A program made the position numbers and the translations under genes. A stretch of DNA of 56,089 nt from JACROF01 sp964533055 (lineage in GTDB: Bacteria > Patescibacteriota > Microgenomatia > Levybacterales > UBA12049), in the NCBI GenBank assembly GCA_964533055.1, contig CAZHKZ010000004.1:1-56089 (forward strand), written 5' to 3'. Under the pieces are notes generated by a model. It saw nothing but the letters and a program-made list of their open reading frames with translations. It had not been told where the DNA came from and made no database searches. Positions 42,571 through 53,400 of the stretch are shown here, piece by piece (position 1 is the stretch's first letter; each line of letters opens with the position of its first letter).

Positions 42571-44914
42571 GGGCAGAGACAACGATTGTAATATTCTTTG
42601 TGATTCTTGGTAGGATCTTGGGTAGAAGTGGAATGTTCGGCGAGAGCACTATTTCAGCGTTGGTAATCTGTGGCGTTGCACTTACGACTTCAAGCGCATC
42701 TTTAAATGATTTGCCTGTCAACTTACCCGCTAGTTCATCTTTATTAATTTCAGGTATGAGTCCGCCTTTAATAACTAGCGTAGCTGATGCTTCATCTTTG
42801 TTTATGACAATATCCTCAACACTTGCTTGAACGTCGTCTTTTGAGATTGTCAAATCACCTGTTGATTTGTTCTTGAGTATGGTCTGGGCAAGTTCAAGAA
42901 GATCTTTTTTGGAGTATGCCAGTGTGCTAAATGAGACGGTGCCGGTCAGAGTGACTTTCTTTGCTTCATCATCAACATCATTATCGAATTTCTTCTTTAT
43001 AATCTCATCTGTTGTAAATTCTGCGAGAACGTCCTCATCGTCTGAGATTTGCGTCTTCATCTCAGTTCGTGCTTTTTCACTCAGTGATTTTGGTAGCTCA
43101 AGAAGAAGTTTGTCAGCATCTTTCTTCGCGACTACAGTGACATCTTTTTTAGTTCCACCAGAGAAAGCACTGTCATTTTTACCTGCTACATTGGCATAGC
43201 CGCTGACCGTGAACTCAGTTCCAGAAGGTAGGTTGGCCTGAGTTCCGAGCTCTTTTGCAATCACAGATACCTGTGCTGTGCCTGCCTTTGTCCCCGATAT
43301 ATCTCCAGATGCTGAGGCAACAGTTACTTCTTTGTCTGTTACAAATTCAATAGCTGTTGAGGATCTGATTGTGGTGCCAGATGGAATGGTCTTTTTCGCT
43401 TCGTTCTTATTGTAGAGTGTGAGAGTCCCCTTTGCTTTATCCCCAATTGCTTTTTTGCCAGTCGCATCAGTTGTAACACTGCCATCCAGCTCTGCTTCGA
43501 CTTGTTTTGCTCCAAGTATGGATTGGGAGAAGTCGTTTGAGCTACCTGCGCTAAAAGTGATATCTTCTGATTCATCTACTGCTTTTGTCTGGATATTGAG
43601 TGTGACCGTTGCTTTAACGTTGAGCATGTACCAGATGACTCCACCTAGAAGGAGAAGGAGTACGCCAGTCCCGATCATCATCCCTTTACCAAAACGAAAA
43701 CCTTGTGTTGGATTGGTGGGGTTGAGAAATGAGACTTTTTGGAGTAGTCCTTTTGCATTAGCGATAATTCCTGAAAAAAATGAAGGAGATGAACTATGCG
43801 TGGCAGCGCGGGATTCTCGTCCGAGAGAAGGATTCGCTGGAGTTATTTGTGCATGGTGTGATTGTATTGGAGTCTCCCTTATGACAGGTGAAGCTGCAGG
43901 AGCTTTTACTGGAGCGACAGTTTCAATGTCTTGATTCATCACAAAACCAAAATTGTCTCCAGACACTGGCATCAGGTCGGCTTTGTCAGTAGAAATGTCT
44001 TGTGCATCTGCAGCTACTTTTTCTGATTTTGCATCAATATCACTGTGAAGCGATGAGCTCTCGCCTGCTATTTCTTCATCCATCTCAGTCGATGAATCGG
44101 CTTTTTTTGTAACCTTCCCAGTTGTTGTCTTGATTGCGGTATCTATCGGATCAGGGATGACAGTAAAGCCCATTTGCTCGCCTGCGCCATGGATCATCGC
44201 ACGTGCATCAAATCCAACTGGTAAGACAGAAATCTGTGGCACATGAAGAAAAGGGATGCTTTTGCTCCACTGGTGCGAAATGAATTCCTGAGAAACCTTC
44301 TCGTCATCTCGCCCATTAAAAAGAATAATTCGAGAAGGAAGTACATCGACGGTAAAGTGATGGAGAAGTCTATCAACTGCAAGTGTGGCAGAATCGGTGA
44401 TATTGGCAGAGTGTGCCTCGATAACTCTACCTGCTCTAAAGAGGGAAAGAGAGGCTGCATGCTGACCGATCTCGGCAACAATTGCAGAGAGTGGTGCGCC
44501 TTCCTCCTTATTAAGAAGATGTGCAATCGCCTCGCTGACTACCATAAAACCAATCGGAGTAAGAGTGAGTGCATCGCAGAGTTTTTTAAGAAGGGATAAC
44601 TGCTCCTTATTAATTTTTTTATCTGTGACCCAGGTATCTTTTACGCCAAAGATCGTTTTTTCTGTCTCGATATTGCTAGGGAGTTTGTCCTCAGCGCGAC
44701 TGATTGTCTTATCTAAAATATCAAGGAGTTCATCATAGGGGGTTTGCTCAAGTGGTGTTATGAGGTGGGTCTCACTTGTGCCAATTGTGGTTAGTTGCCC
44801 TGCAACTTCCTGGAGAATAACTGCAACAATTTTCTCATCTCGCAGCAAAAGCGCAAGATAGTATGCGTCACTTGATCCTTTTTTTCCAAAAAGTGAGGGT
44901 ATAGGCAGTTTCAT
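42563..44914 (-). CDS. fusion of PilM/FtsA-like actin fold, transmembrane helix and large extracellular beta region
   Basis: The protein has 783 aa. Residues 1-255 look like an actin-fold ASKHA domain of the PilM/FtsA type (YYLALLLRDEKIVAVILQ, IGFMVVSEAIAHLLNKEEGAPLSAIVAEIGQHAASLSLF, RIILFNGRD). Residues about 256-405 are disordered, Ser/Ala/Thr-rich. One membrane helix (410-432) leads to an extracellular region with repeated beta segments (GTLTLYNKNEAKKTIPSGTTI, VSVIAKELGTQANLPSGTEFTV), of the type annotated baseplate J-like in CPR genomes. Cytoplasmic ATPase-like and outer domains are thus one chain. Whether the actin fold binds nucleotide is unclear. It lies between alaS (6-bp gap) and the sortase. 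Confidence 0.75.
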   Translation of the reverse strand: MKLPIPSLFGKKGSSDAYYLALLLRDEKIVAVILQEVAGQLTTIGTSETHLITPLEQTPYDELLDILDKTISRAEDKLPSNIETEKTIFGVKDTWVTDKKINKEQLSLLKKLCDALTLTPIGFMVVSEAIAHLLNKEEGAPLSAIVAEIGQHAASLSLFRAGRVIEAHSANITDSATLAVDRLLHHFTVDVLPSRIILFNGRDDEKVSQEFISHQWSKSIPFLHVPQISVLPVGFDARAMIHGAGEQMGFTVIPDPIDTAIKTTTGKVTKKADSSTEMDEEIAGESSSLHSDIDAKSEKVAADAQDISTDKADLMPVSGDNFGFVMNQDIETVAPVKAPAASPVIRETPIQSHHAQITPANPSLGRESRAATHSSSPSFFSGIIANAKGLLQKVSFLNPTNPTQGFRFGKGMMIGTGVLLLLLGGVIWYMLNVKATVTLNIQTKAVDESEDITFSAGSSNDFSQSILGAKQVEAELDGSVTTDATGKKAIGDKAKGTLTLYNKNEAKKTIPSGTTIRSSTAIEFVTDKEVTVASASGDISGTKAGTAQVSVIAKELGTQANLPSGTEFTVSGYANVAGKNDSAFSGGTKKDVTVVAKKDADKLLLELPKSLSEKARTEMKTQISDDEDVLAEFTTDEIIKKKFDNDVDDEAKKVTLTGTVSFSTLAYSKKDLLELAQTILKNKSTGDLTISKDDVQASVEDIVINKDEASATLVIKGGLIPEINKDELAGKLTGKSFKDALEVVSATPQITNAEIVLSPNIPLLPKILPRITKNITIVVSAHD

Positions 44915-44920
44915 AAATGA

Positions 44921-46792
44921 TTATCCAATAGCAACGTACAAGCGTTTCTGGTTTTTGCCCAGATTCTCTTGTTTTATTATCTTAAATGATTTAATCACTC
45001 CTGTAAAATCCACGTGTGGTCCGCCGCAGAATTCAATAGAGTAGGGCTTGTCAGACGAGCCTATCTTAGGGCCGATAAAGTAGATCTTCGATTTTTCGCC
45101 ATAGGTATCCATGAAAAGTCCAATAGCTCCCATTTCCTTTGCCTCAGGTGTAGGGATGAGCTCAAAATGCACTGGTAAGTTCTCTTCGATCTTTTTATTG
45201 ACGATCTTCTCAACCTGAGCAATTTGTTCATCGGTGAGTCGTTCGTCATAGTTGAAGTCAAAACGAACTCGTTCTGGGGTGATATTGGATCCAGTTTGGT
45301 GGACATGACCACCTAGCACGTCCCGAAGTGCCTGGTGCATAAGATGTGTCGCTGTATGTCCCATGACAGTTTTTTCTGAGTGATCTGCTAATCCGCCCTT
45401 GAACATTCCAGCAGAAGCTGTCTTTGAGAGTTTTTTGTGGGCATCGTATTCAGAATTGAACTCTTCAATACTGACACTTTTGCCTCTTTCTGAAAGAAGT
45501 TCTTGTGTGATCTCAAATGGAAATCCGTATGTTTGGAAAAGATCAAAAGCTATTTTCCCCGTAATCTCATCAGTTTTTTCAATAATTTGAAGTCCTTTTG
45601 CCAGGCTCTTTCCAAATCTTTCAAGTTCATCACTAAGAAGTGGAAAAATAACATCTCTTTTTGTCTGGATTTCAAGGCTGGAGTCAATCGCTTGCTCTGT
45701 CTGAAGAATTGTATCGATAATGACTTCAAAGTCAGATGTTGGCGGAAGTTCACCTTGGAGCTTGTGCATTTTTACAGCAGCACGACGGAGGAGTCTTCTC
45801 AGAACATAGCCTTGTTCTTTGTTGGCTGGTTCAACACCATCGACCATAAGAAATGTTGCAGCCTTAAGATGGTCAGCAATTATTCTCATTGATAGTTGGA
45901 TTGAAGCGTCGTTGTAGGACTTACCTGTTCTTTCTTCAATTACACGTATAACATCGCTATAGAGATCGGTTGCAAATACATCAGGGTTGTCATTCCTTGC
46001 TGCTGCGAGTCGCTCGAGTCCACCGCCAAAGTCTACATTCTTTTGTGGGAGTTCTTTAAATGATCCATCAGTTTGCTTTTGGAACTGCATAAAGACTGAG
46101 TTGCCTATCTCCATAAATCGACCACAGTCACAGTTGGGATGACAATGTCTGCCAAATTTCTCGTCATGTGGAGTGCCAAAGTCATAAAAGACTTCACTAT
46201 CTGGTCCACCTGGCTCACCAGCTGGCATATTTTCAGGAACTCCTGAGCGTGACCACCAATTCTTCTTTACGTTATAGGTGAAGATTCTGCCATCCTGCAT
46301 GCCGTTCTCCTCAGCATCATCGATCACGGTCGTCGCGATTTCCTTTTTAGTAAAAAGCTCTTTCCAGATTGAGATACTTTCCTCATCCCGTTCGATGTCT
46401 GAATTACCAGCAAAGACTGTGACATAGAGTTTGTTGGGATCAAGGCCAAGACCTTTTTCTGTGCTGGTTAAAAACTCAAAGAACCATGGTAGTTGCTCCT
46501 TTTTGAAATAGTCACCAAGACTCCAGTTGCCGATCATGCGGAAGAATGTTGTGTGTCTATTGTCTCCAACTTCTTCAATATCTTGTGATCTGAGACAGTT
46601 CTGGATGTTTACAAGCCTTTTCCCAGATGGATGAACTTCACCTAAAAGATAGGGGATAAGTGCCTGCATGCCAGAGCTGGTAAAGAGCGTTGTAGGATCA
46701 TTTGCAAGGACAAGTGGAGAGTTGGAGATCCTCTGATGGCCCTTTTCTTCAAAGAAATTGATGTATCGCTGTTGGATTTCGGATGCTTTCAT
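44921..46792 (-). CDS. alaS: alanyl-tRNA synthetase lacking the C-Ala domain
   Basis: The protein has 623 aa against about 875 in E. coli. The catalytic core is complete (RYINFFEEKGHQRISNSPLV, FTSSGMQALIPYLLG, RHTTFFRMIGNWSLGDYFKKE). A zinc-like insert HCHPNCDCGRF and FGGGLERLAAA follow. The editing domain has HTATHLMHQALRDVLG (HxxxH) and the EFCGGPHVDFTG site. The sequence stops just after the editing domain, so the oligomerization/C-Ala domain that joins both active sites on tRNA is missing. A TGT-TATAAT promoter lies 7 nt before the ATG. It heads a six-gene minus-strand run. Confidence 0.95.
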   Translation of the reverse strand: MKASEIQQRYINFFEEKGHQRISNSPLVLANDPTTLFTSSGMQALIPYLLGEVHPSGKRLVNIQNCLRSQDIEEVGDNRHTTFFRMIGNWSLGDYFKKEQLPWFFEFLTSTEKGLGLDPNKLYVTVFAGNSDIERDEESISIWKELFTKKEIATTVIDDAEENGMQDGRIFTYNVKKNWWSRSGVPENMPAGEPGGPDSEVFYDFGTPHDEKFGRHCHPNCDCGRFMEIGNSVFMQFQKQTDGSFKELPQKNVDFGGGLERLAAARNDNPDVFATDLYSDVIRVIEERTGKSYNDASIQLSMRIIADHLKAATFLMVDGVEPANKEQGYVLRRLLRRAAVKMHKLQGELPPTSDFEVIIDTILQTEQAIDSSLEIQTKRDVIFPLLSDELERFGKSLAKGLQIIEKTDEITGKIAFDLFQTYGFPFEITQELLSERGKSVSIEEFNSEYDAHKKLSKTASAGMFKGGLADHSEKTVMGHTATHLMHQALRDVLGGHVHQTGSNITPERVRFDFNYDERLTDEQIAQVEKIVNKKIEENLPVHFELIPTPEAKEMGAIGLFMDTYGEKSKIYFIGPKIGSSDKPYSIEFCGGPHVDFTGVIKSFKIIKQENLGKNQKRLYVAIG

Positions 46793-46799
46793 ATGGGTT

Positions 46800-46808
46800 A
46801 TTATAACA
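46800..46808 (-). promoter_or_regulatory. extended -10 promoter of alaS
   Basis: On the minus strand TGT-TATAAT ends 7 nt before the ATG at 46792; the -35 is weak. A leaderless start is predicted. Confidence 0.5.
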
Positions 46809-46854
46809 GAATTATCGGCTTATTTTGAGCAGCTATCTACCCTAATTTAGACCC

Positions 46855-46884
46855 TTGACGTAGCCTTGAAATATATGATATAAA
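46855..46884 (+). promoter_or_regulatory. promoter of rpoB-rpoC
   Basis: TTGACG (46855-46860), 18-bp spacer and TATAAA (46879-46884) with TGA directly before it, an extended -10. The predicted leader is about 83 nt, the longest seen for any gene here. Confidence 0.6.
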
Positions 46885-46905
46885 TGAGGATAGTAAATCC
46901 CGTAC

Positions 46906-46943
46906 AGATGCAGGGGTCATAACCCTTTGCGTCTTTTGTCGTT
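46906..46943 (+). terminator. attenuator-like hairpin in the rpoB leader
   Basis: AGATGCA/TGCGTCT (7 bp, one G-U) and GGGT/ACCC (4 bp) with a small internal loop and a CATA loop, followed by TTTGTCGTTT. It lies between the promoter and rpoB ATG 46974. The T-tract is interrupted, so termination may be partial. Confidence 0.5.
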
Positions 46944-46973
46944 TAACAAGTTAGCTCCTGCCTATTACTTTCA

Positions 46974-49900
46974 ATGCCTAAAACTAATAAAGAAACCAAC
47001 ATTATTCGTCACAACTGGGGTAAAGAACAGACCTCGCTCCCTGAGCTAGATTTATTGGCTGTGCAAAAAGCCTCATATCAAAGCTTTCTAGATCGTCATA
47101 TCGGTGAAATTCTTCAAGAAGTATCTCCTGTGGATGATTTTACTGGTAAAAACTGGAGTCTCTCATTTAAAGAGTATCGTATCGGTCAGATCACGAACTC
47201 ACCAGAACTTGCTCTCTCAAAAGGCCTCACATTCGACGCTCCCCTCAATGTAAAAGTTACACTCACAAATCTCAAGACTAACGAAACACATGATGCAGAA
47301 GTCTTCCTAGGTGATATCCCACAAATGACTCAGCAGGGAACATTCATCGTTAATGGTATTGAGCGAGCGGTTGTAAGTCAGATCGTTCGATCTCCTGGAG
47401 TTTTCTTCACAGCAACTCATGATCCAGCAACTGGTAAGACACTTTATTCTGCAGAAATTCGTCCAACTCATGGTTCATGGCTTGAGTTCTCAACAACTCG
47501 CTACGGAACTATCACAGTTAAGATTGATAGACGACGCAAATTCTTAGTTTCAACTTTCCTTAGAGCAATCGGTATTTCAGCAAATGAGACTATTAAAGAG
47601 AAGTTCGCAGGGCTTGAAGAGACTGAGAGTGAGTCATACATTGATAATACACTTGCAAAAGACGAGACAACTTCAGAAACTGAGGCTATCATCGAGATCT
47701 TTAAGAAGATGCATCCAGGAGAGCCTGTCGTTTATGACAAGGTAAAAGAGAATTTTAACAATTTGTTCTTCAACAATCGCCGATATGATCTTGGTGTTGT
47801 AGGTCGTTACAAGACAAATAAGAAATTGGCACAGGTTGAAGGGTTCCGCCCAACTGAGGATAGAGTTCTTACGGTTGATGATATCGTTTCAACGATTGCT
47901 TACTTAATTCAACTTACTCAAGGAAAAGGTATGGTTGATGATATCGACAGTCTCGCAAATCGCCGTGTTAGAAGTGTTGGAGAGCTCGTATCCACCAATG
48001 CATTCCGCGTTGGAGTGCTTAGACTTGAGCGATCTATTAAGGAAAGAATGAGTCTTATGCAGCCTGATGTGCCTATTACAGTCTCAAATCTTATCAACGC
48101 ACGTCCAATCATGGCAGCTATCAATGAATTCTTCAGAACCTCTCAGCTTTCAACGATCCTCGACCAGACCAATCCACTTTCAGAAATTGACAACTTAAAT
48201 AGACTTACCGTAATGGGAGCTGGTGGTATTTCTCGAGAGCGTGCAGCTTTCTCTATCCGTGATATTAATAGTTCACAGTATGGTCGTATTGATCCTATCC
48301 GCTCTCCTGAAGGTCCAAATATTGGTCTTGTTACATATATGGCTCTTTACTCAGGGGTGAATGCAGTTGGGTTCTTGGAGACTCCTTACATAAAGGTCCT
48401 AAAGGACAAGAAGGGTTCAGAAACTGTTGTTACTGTGTCTGAGGAGATCGAATATCTTGCAGCAGATGATGAGAGAATTAGATATGTTACTCACGCATCA
48501 ATTCCTATGGATGAGAACGGTGTCTTCCTCGATGAGCGCGTACCTGCTCGATACAAGGGCGAGTTCCTTGAAGTAGATGCATCTCTTATCGACTATATCG
48601 ATATGGTACCTCGACAGGTTGTGGGTACAAGTGCATCTCTTATTCCATTCGTTGCACATGACGAAGCAAACCGTGCCTTGATGGGTACGCACATGCAGTG
48701 TCAAGCTGTTCCACTTGTTAAGCCAGATAGTCCAATGGTGGGAACTGGTATGGAATCAGTTGTGGCTGAAGTTATGGGTAGAGTTATTAGAGCACCTTTT
48801 GATGGAAAGATCACATTCTCTGATGCTAATAAGGTCGTAATTGAGGGTAAAAAGGGCGAAAAAGCTACCTTCTCAGTTACTGCATTCATGAGAACATCCC
48901 AGGCAACTTCATACACACAGCGCGCAATGGTAAATGAAGGCGATATTGTTGAAAAGGGTGATCTTCTCATTGATGGTCCTTCTGCTCAAAAGGGAGAACT
49001 TGCACTTGGACAAAATCTTTTGATCGCATACGCATCGATGGACGGATTGGGCTATGAGGACGCTATCGTTATCTCTGAAAGAATGGTCAAGCAGGACATT
49101 CTTTCCTCAATCCACATTGAGAGGCATGAGGCAGCAGTCGTTGAGACAAAGCTTGGACCTGAGGAAATCACACCAGATATCCCAAATGTATCTGAAGAAG
49201 AGCTTGCTCATTTGGATGAAGAGGGTATTATTGTCGTTGGTTCTGAAGTAAGTCCAGGAGATATCTTGGTTGGTAAGATCGCTCCAAAGGGTGAGACAGA
49301 GCTTACAGCTGAAGAAAGACTTTTGAGAGCGATCTTTGGAGAGCAGGCACGCGAGGTTCGAGATACATCTCTTCGAATGCCACATGGCGAGCGTGGAACT
49401 GTTATCAGTGTTCAGATTCTTGATCGCAAGAAGGGTGATGAATTAGAGCCAGGAACACTCAAGAAGATTTTGGTTGAAGTTGCACAGTTTAGACATGTAG
49501 TAGTGGGAGACAAGCTTGCAGGACGACACGGTAACAAGGGTATTATTTCTAGAATCTTGCCAGATGCTGACATGCCACATCTTGAGGATGGAACACCTGT
49601 TGATATCATCATTTCTCCGATGTCTATTCTTGCTCGTATGAATCTTGGTCAGATTCTCGAAGCTCATCTTGGTTTTGCAGCTCTTAAGTTAGGCATGAAG
49701 ATCGGAGCACCTGTATTTGAAGCTATCTCAGAGGATCGCATCACCGATCTCTTGACTCAAGCAGGACTTCCAGTCAATGGAAAAGTAAAACTTTTTGATG
49801 GAAGAACTGGTGAAGCATACGAGAACACTGTTGTTGTTGGTATTGAGTATATGATGAAGCTAATTCACATGGTTGAGGACAAGACACATGCACGTTCAAC

Positions 49901-50405
49901 AGGACCATACTCTCTTGTTACTCAGCAGCCTCTCGGAGGAAAGGCACAAATGGGAGGTCAGAGACTTGGAGAAATGGAAGTTTGGGCACTTGAAGCGCAT
50001 CGTGCGCGACATATCTTGCAGGAAATGCTCACAATTAAAGCAGATGATGTTATCGGACGCGCAAAGGCATTTGAAGCTATCGTTAAAGGAACAGACATCC
50101 CAACACCAAAAGTTCCTGAATCATTCAAGGTTTTGATCAAAGAATTACAGTCACTCGGACTCAACGTTGTGCCAGTAGGCGCTACAGTATATAATGAGGT
50201 CTCTGAAAATAAGGACGACGTTGTTAGTGAGGAAGTCAAAAAAGAAGTAGAAGCTTTGAAAGAAGAGCTCGAAGTAACAGAAGTTCTTGATCAGCCAATA
50301 GAAGAGGCAGAGATCGGACCAGATTCAACAGAACTAGATGCATCAGCTGGACCAGAAGTGGATCCATCAATCGCTGCAAGTGTAGAAGGAGCAGATAATG
50401 AATAA
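46974..50405 (+). CDS. rpoB: DNA-directed RNA polymerase subunit beta
   Basis: The 1143-aa beta subunit forms the polymerase active centre with beta'. Landmarks are ERAVVSQIVRSPGVFF, the rifampicin-pocket region SQLSTILDQTNPLSEIDNL, then IRSPEGPNIGLVTYMALY, MDGLGYEDAIVISE, GDKLAGRHGNKGIISRI and QPLGGKAQMGGQRLGEMEVWALEAH. Positions matching E. coli Q513, H526 and S531 are Thr, Asn and Thr. The C-terminus has an acidic tail of about 55 residues. Its stop overlaps rpoC by 8 nt. Confidence 0.98.
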   Translation: MPKTNKETNIIRHNWGKEQTSLPELDLLAVQKASYQSFLDRHIGEILQEVSPVDDFTGKNWSLSFKEYRIGQITNSPELALSKGLTFDAPLNVKVTLTNLKTNETHDAEVFLGDIPQMTQQGTFIVNGIERAVVSQIVRSPGVFFTATHDPATGKTLYSAEIRPTHGSWLEFSTTRYGTITVKIDRRRKFLVSTFLRAIGISANETIKEKFAGLEETESESYIDNTLAKDETTSETEAIIEIFKKMHPGEPVVYDKVKENFNNLFFNNRRYDLGVVGRYKTNKKLAQVEGFRPTEDRVLTVDDIVSTIAYLIQLTQGKGMVDDIDSLANRRVRSVGELVSTNAFRVGVLRLERSIKERMSLMQPDVPITVSNLINARPIMAAINEFFRTSQLSTILDQTNPLSEIDNLNRLTVMGAGGISRERAAFSIRDINSSQYGRIDPIRSPEGPNIGLVTYMALYSGVNAVGFLETPYIKVLKDKKGSETVVTVSEEIEYLAADDERIRYVTHASIPMDENGVFLDERVPARYKGEFLEVDASLIDYIDMVPRQVVGTSASLIPFVAHDEANRALMGTHMQCQAVPLVKPDSPMVGTGMESVVAEVMGRVIRAPFDGKITFSDANKVVIEGKKGEKATFSVTAFMRTSQATSYTQRAMVNEGDIVEKGDLLIDGPSAQKGELALGQNLLIAYASMDGLGYEDAIVISERMVKQDILSSIHIERHEAAVVETKLGPEEITPDIPNVSEEELAHLDEEGIIVVGSEVSPGDILVGKIAPKGETELTAEERLLRAIFGEQAREVRDTSLRMPHGERGTVISVQILDRKKGDELEPGTLKKILVEVAQFRHVVVGDKLAGRHGNKGIISRILPDADMPHLEDGTPVDIIISPMSILARMNLGQILEAHLGFAALKLGMKIGAPVFEAISEDRITDLLTQAGLPVNGKVKLFDGRTGEAYENTVVVGIEYMMKLIHMVEDKTHARSTGPYSLVTQQPLGGKAQMGGQRLGEMEVWALEAHRARHILQEMLTIKADDVIGRAKAFEAIVKGTDIPTPKVPESFKVLIKELQSLGLNVVPVGATVYNEVSENKDDVVSEEVKKEVEALKEELEVTEVLDQPIEEAEIGPDSTELDASAGPEVDPSIAASVEGADNE

Positions 50406-53400
50406 TAACGCTAATAAAAAGAACCTAAAAGACTTAACTATTCTTGACTTCAAGTCATTGAAGCTTTTGCTTGCGAGTAAAGAAGATATCGCAAGTTGGT
50501 CATATGGTGAAGTCACCAAGCCTGAGACAATTAATTATCGAACATTAAGACCAGAAAAGGATGGTCTTTTCGATGAGAGAATCTTTGGTCCTACGAAAGA
50601 CTGGGAATGTTATTGTGGAAAATATAAGAGAATTCGTTACAGAGGTATTATCTGCGATAAGTGCGGAGTTGAAGTAACACTTTCTCGAGTTCGTCGTGAA
50701 AGACTTGGACATATCACACTCGCAGCTCCAGTTTCACACGTATGGTATTTCAAGGGCGCATCTAGTGCTATGTCACTTCTTTTGGATGTTCCGCAAAAGA
50801 ATCTTGAGTCTGTTATTTACTATGCTTCATACTTAGTTGTAGGCATTGATGAGCAAAAGAAGAAGGATGCTTTGGATGTCTTGATGGCAAACATTGATAC
50901 TAGAAAAGAAGCTCTCAAAGCAAAGATGGAAGAGGAAGAGTCTCGTATCAAAGATGAAGTTAAGGAAAAGAAAGATGATGCAACTGAGCATAAGGTAAAG
51001 AAAGAGCAGAAGCAGCTTATTAGTGAAGAGTTAGATCTTGCTAAGAGACAGAGACTCTTGAGGCTTCGCGAAACATTTGAGTCAGAATCGAAGAAGATTG
51101 ATGAGATCGCAGATACACTCGCAAAGCTTTTGAAGAGTCTTCGCGTTAGTAGTGTTCTTTCAGAAGATGAGTACTACAAGCTAATGGAGTACGAGATACC
51201 AGTCTTCTTTACCATTAAGACAGGCTCAGAAGCACTTCTTGAACTTATTCGCAGTCTTGATCTTTCAGAATTGATCGTAGAACTTCGAAAAGAGGCAGAA
51301 AAGTCTGCAGGACAAAGATATCTCCGTGTTGTGAAGAGACTCCGACTTATCGAGAACATGCGAAAAGCTGGATCAACTCCTGAGGCAATGGTCATGACTA
51401 TATTGCCAGTTATCCCACCAGATCTTCGACCTATGGTACAGCTTGCTGGAGGTAGATTTGCAACTTCAGATCTTAATGATCTTTACAGAAGAGTTATCAA
51501 CAGAAATAATCGTCTCCGACATCTTATGGCGCTTGGTGCACCAGAGATCATTCTTAGAAATGAAAAAAGAATGCTTCAAGAGTCTGTAGATGGACTTATC
51601 GATGCGTCACAGCGTGGCTCACAAGCGCTCGCATCTCCTTTGCGATCTCTCTCAGACATGCTTCGTGGTAAGCAGGGACGTTTCCGACAGAATCTTTTGG
51701 GTAAGCGCGTTGATTACTCAGGTCGTTCAGTTATCGTCGTTGGACCAGAGCTTAAGCTCACTCAGTGCGGACTTCCTAAAGAAATGGCACTTGAGATGTT
51801 CAAACCATTTGTTCTTCGAGAAGTTATCGTTCGCGGAATGGCTACTAACATTAAGTCAGCAAAGAGATATATCGAGAAGAGACCACCAGAAGTCTTTGAT
51901 ATTCTTGAAGAAATCACACGAAATCATCCAGTGCTTTTGAACCGTGCTCCTACACTTCACAAGCTCGGTATCCAGGCTTTTTACCCAGTGCTTATTGAAG
52001 GATCTGCAATCCAGCTTCATCCTTGCGTTTGCGCAGGCTACAATGCTGATTTTGACGGAGACCAAATGGCTGTTCATATCCCACTTTCTGAGAAAGCTCA
52101 GGAAGAGGCAATCAGACTTATGATGCCAAGTCGTAACCTTCTTAAGCCAGCAGATGGATCTCCAATCACACTTCCTAACAAGGAAATGGCGCTTGGTACC
52201 TTCTTCCTTACAGCTGTTGATGAGAGTCTTATTAAGCCTCGTGAAGAGCAGAAGTTCTTCGGTAACGAGACAAGTGCGATCATGGCATACGACATGGGTA
52301 TTGTTAAGATCAAAGAGCCAATTCAGGTTCGTGTTACTAAGAACGGTGTTGTGCAGATGATTGAGACAACTGTTGGTCGTATCAGACTCAATGAACTTCT
52401 TCCAGATTCATTTGACTATGTTAATGAGTCAGTGAATGCTGCTGGTATTAAGAAATTGATCACAAAAGCTATGAAGCTTTGCACACAAGATGAAGTAACT
52501 GAGCTTATCGACAGCATTAAGTCACTAGGATTCTTTGGAGCTACAATCTCAGGTCTTTCAGTATCAGTATTTGATAACGAAATCGTTCCAGAGAAAGATG
52601 GCATGATCGCAGAGGCTGAGAAAAAAGTTGCATTGATCGAGGGAGAGTATCAAAGAGGACTTATCACACTTGACGAGAAGAAGCGTCTTTCAAATGATGT
52701 TTGGATTAAGGTTACTGAGGAAGTTGCAAAACTTACATGGCAGAGTCTCAAATCATCTAATCCAATCAAGGTAAGTATTGATTCAGGAGGATCTCGCGCA
52801 GGTGTTGAGCAGCTAAAGCAGCTCTCAGCTATTAGAGGACTTATCGTCGACCCACTTGGTAAGATCGTCGAACTCCCAGTTAAGTCGAACTTTAGAGAAG
52901 GTCTTTCAATCTTTGAGTACGTTGCTTCAGCAAGAGGATCTCGAAAAGGTCTTACTGACTCAGCTCTTAAGACCGCAAATGCAGGATATCTTACACGACG
53001 CTTAGTAGACGTATCTCATGATGTCATCATCATGGAAGAGGACTGCGGATCAACTGAAGGAATGCCAATGAGTGTTACTGATCCAGAGAGAACAGTAGCG
53101 TTTGGTGATCGTATCTTAGGACGCGTACTTGCTCAGGATGCTCTCACAAAGACTCGAAAAGTAGTTCTTAAAGCTGGAACCGATCTTAATGAGGAAGAAG
53201 TTAAGCTCCTTATAGACAGTGAAGTTACCGAGGTTGAAGTTCGCTCAGCAATGGGATGTAAGTTGTCATATGGAATATGCGCAAACTGCTACGGTTGGGA
53301 TTTCTCAACAAAGGCTAAAGTATCCTCAGGTGTACCAGTTGGAGTTATCGCAGCTCAGTCTATTGGAGAGCCTGGAACTCAGCTTACTATGCGTGTTCGC

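Noticed and set aside
44243..44599. A 118-codon plus-strand frame opposite the actin-fold fusion gene.
   Set aside because: It is antisense to a gene with consistent domain structure and no signals of its own.
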